From assembly GCA_022842805.1 (NCBI GenBank), contig JALHOX010000191.1:1-6117 (forward strand): a DNA stretch of 6,117 nt. Direction: 5' to 3'. The notes beneath the pieces are model-generated. The model was not told the DNA's origin and did no database searches. It saw only the letters and a program-made list of their open reading frames with translations. The stretch is from Phycisphaerae bacterium (GTDB lineage: Bacteria > Planctomycetota > Phycisphaerae > UBA1845 > Fen-1342). A program made the translations under genes and the position numbers. This document shows positions 4,622 through 6,117 of the stretch, piece after piece. How positions within the stretch are numbered: position 1 is the stretch's first letter; each line of letters opens with the position of its first letter.

Positions 4622-5814
4622 CGATTGTTTCCTCCAAAGGTTGAACGCCGGGGCGACGCCATTCTGTCGTCCTGATAGGCGGGCAGCGGCAGGTCGCGGT
4701 CGACCAAAACGTAGAATGGCGTGCCCGCGCGGATGGTGATTGTGGGCGGCACATTGAGTTCGCGGTCGACGACGAGTTGGCCGATGCGACCGGCCTGCAG
4801 CGCCGTGGACTCGGCGGCCAACGACGCCACCTCGTTGTCGCCCGCGTCGCCGCGGGCTGCGTTGCCGCCCAGCGCGATGGCGGTGGAGAGGAACACCGCT
4901 CCCGTCAGGCGCAGCGGGTGATAGTCGACGCGATCGGCGAGGCCGGCAGCGCCGCTGAGGTCGGTGCCGGGCATTGCCTCGAGCGCGATGCTCTTGCCGC
5001 TGGGCAAGGTGAGCTGTCGCCAGGTGACCAGCACGCGGTTCTGTCCGTAGTGGATCTGCGAGCCATATTGGCCGATCAACCGCGCCCCGCGTGGCACGAT
5101 GAGTATGCGGCCGGTGCGACCGTCGAAGATGTCGGCCGACACCTGGCCGATGATGGTGCCCGGCAGGTCGGTGTTGATCGCCGTGACCAATGCGGCAGGG
5201 ATAACGGTGCCCGCTGCGAGAGTCGTTGCGGCGAGGTCGCCGTCTGCGTCGACAGGTGGTTCTTTCGGGTCATTCGCGTCGCCCGGCATCGTCGCGCTCT
5301 TCGTCGCCTCCGGCTCGATGGCGAAGCGAATCGGCGAGTCGATCGCGGCTTGGAATTCGGCCCGCAGTTGCCGCAGCCGCTCCGCCAGCGCCGGATCGGG
5401 TGTGGGCGGGGTCGGCACTGGCTTCGGTGAAGGCTTCGGGCTCTCGCGCGTCACCGGCGGCGGTTCCGGCTTGACTGGCGACGGGGTTGGCGGTGCGGGC
5501 GGTGCTGGCGGCGCGAAGCGATAGTCGGTCGGCCATTGTGAAAAGGGGTGCGGGATGCGCAGGCGGCTGTCATGGCGATCGCGCTGCGGGTCGTAGATGG
5601 CTGCGTGCTGTGCCGCGCGGCGGAGCGTGCCATACCAGACCACGATCGTGGCGGTGAGGCCGAGTACGCCCAATGCGGCCAGCACGGTGGTTACTCGGAG
5701 CCGGCGCACGCTCGGCAGGCGCGGCTGCAATTGAAGCACGTCCTGCGGGCGCTCCTTTCTCGATTGAGTTGCGTCGAGACTGGCCGTTTCGAAGAGTTCG
5801 GGTTGCTGGTGCAT
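4618..5814 (-). CDS. trbI: TrbI/VirB10-family conjugal transfer protein
   Basis: VirB10/TrbI proteins span the cell envelope, linking the inner-membrane energy source to the outer-membrane core of the type IV secretion channel. This 398-residue protein has the full family layout: a cytoplasmic N-terminus (1-38); one transmembrane helix at about 41-61 (VTTVLAALGVLGLTATIVVW); a Pro-rich periplasmic linker at about 101-140 (APPAPPAPPTPSPV, then PKPSPKPVPTPPTP); and the beta-barrel domain at about 198-375. Family motifs in the barrel domain are LAAGTVIPAALVTAINTDLP, GRILIVPRGARLIGQYGS, YGQNRVLVTW and LEAMPGTDLSGAAGL. The hydrophobic stretch at about 301-317 (LRLTGAVFLSTAIALGG) corresponds to the antenna region that crosses the outer membrane in VirB10. 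The ATG has GGGAGGA 8 nt upstream, 4 bp after the trbG stop. Length is typical and the gene looks intact. Confidence 0.93.
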   Translation of the reverse strand: MHQQPELFETASLDATQSRKERPQDVLQLQPRLPSVRRLRVTTVLAALGVLGLTATIVVWYGTLRRAAQHAAIYDPQRDRHDSRLRIPHPFSQWPTDYRFAPPAPPAPPTPSPVKPEPPPVTRESPKPSPKPVPTPPTPDPALAERLRQLRAEFQAAIDSPIRFAIEPEATKSATMPGDANDPKEPPVDADGDLAATTLAAGTVIPAALVTAINTDLPGTIIGQVSADIFDGRTGRILIVPRGARLIGQYGSQIHYGQNRVLVTWRQLTLPSGKSIALEAMPGTDLSGAAGLADRVDYHPLRLTGAVFLSTAIALGGNAARGDAGDNEVASLAAESTALQAGRIGQLVVDRELNVPPTITIRAGTPFYVLVDRDLPLPAYQDDRMASPRRSTFGGNNR

Positions 5815-5818
5815 GGGC

Positions 5819-6117
5819 TTAGTCCTCCCGTCCCGCGAGAAAACGGCGGATTCCGGCGAACGGGCGGGAGCGCTGGTGGTGACGGACGCTCTCGATACGG
5901 ACGCGCTTTCCGTCGGCGTGCAATTCCGCCCGTTCGAAGCGCTCGTGAATCACCAATCGGTCGGGATAACTGGTGCTGTTGACGAGCCGTACTTCGTCGT
6001 CGTCGCCCAGTACGTAGAGGGCGGGGAGCCGCTGCGCATCGGTCGGGAACTCGACGTAGACCCGCCGACCGTCGTCATAGACCTCCCACGGCGTCCAGTC
6101 GGGCGGATTTTCGTCGT
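5819..6117 (-). CDS. trbG: TrbG/VirB9-family conjugal transfer protein, C-terminal end (partial)
   Basis: The minus-strand frame is open from the window edge to a TAA at 5819-5821 and encodes about 98 residues; no start codon is in the window. It reads as the C-terminal domain of TrbG/VirB9, the outer-membrane-associated beta protein that binds VirB7/VirB10 in the type IV secretion core. Landmarks are DWTPWEVYDDGRRVYVEFP, LPALYVLGDDDEVRLVNS and, near the end, ERFERAELHADGKRVRIES, the DRLFxxAELRxG-like block of this family. A short basic tail (RSRPFAGIRRFLAGRED) follows. Four bases separate it from trbI, matching the conserved trbG-trbI order. Its 5' part and the other trb genes should lie to the right of the window. 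Confidence 0.85.
   Translation of the reverse strand, partial: DENPPDWTPWEVYDDGRRVYVEFPTDAQRLPALYVLGDDDEVRLVNSTSYPDRLVIHERFERAELHADGKRVRIESVRHHQRSRPFAGIRRFLAGRED
5823..5829 (-). promoter_or_regulatory. Shine-Dalgarno GGGAGGA of trbI
   Basis: GGGAGGA lies 8 nt upstream of the trbI ATG and inside the last codons of trbG. It supports the chosen start and co-translation of the two genes. Confidence 0.7.

Noticed and set aside
4777..5430. Plus-strand open frame of 217 codons opposite trbI
   Set aside because: It is a shadow of a full-length TrbI with all family motifs; no ribosome-binding site or recognisable domain.
1..6117. CRISPR array, insertion sequence or transposase
   Set aside because: No regularly spaced repeats and no transposase-like sequence were seen; the only mobile signature is the integrase/trb element.

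Overview
The window is GC-rich and contains genes on both strands. I think it comes from a planctomycete or a close relative. Two things point that way, both from memory rather than a search: the integrase has the N-terminal signature and rearranged active-site motifs I associate with planctomycetal tyrosine recombinases, and the one AT-rich intergenic stretch is built from GAATAGCGAATT-like units of a kind I associate with those genomes. An ECF sigma factor with an extended N-terminus also fits.

Left part (1-2374), apparently chromosomal backbone. The C-terminal half of a methylisocitrate lyase gene (prpB-like, + strand) ends at 475. It faces a convergent minus-strand pair. That pair is an ECF sigma factor (1512-2195) followed, with a 4-base GTGA overlap, by a single-pass membrane protein of unknown fold (604-1515), which is probably the sigma factor's regulator. 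An imperfect palindrome of about 100 bp (483-584) fills the gap between the convergent genes and could terminate both transcripts.

Centre (2375-2448). A + strand tRNA gene with anticodon UAA marks the junction between backbone and mobile DNA. Its D-arm and anticodon arm are leucine-like, but its variable loop is only 5 nt, whereas bacterial leucine tRNAs normally carry a long variable arm.

Right part (2408-6117), the end of an integrative and conjugative element (ICE). All genes are on the minus strand and read towards the tRNA: the C-terminal end of trbG (VirB9-like), trbI (VirB10-like), a DUF2274 gene, possibly a 63-codon ORF, an excisionase-like HTH gene and a tyrosine integrase. Start/stop overlaps or very short gaps, with good Shine-Dalgarno sequences, join most of them. 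The last codons and the stop codon of the integrase lie inside the tRNA gene on the opposite strand, which is the classic layout of an element integrated at a tRNA 3' end. TrbG and TrbI would form part of the mating-pair channel, while the HTH protein and the integrase would excise and integrate the element. The other end of the element lies outside the window.
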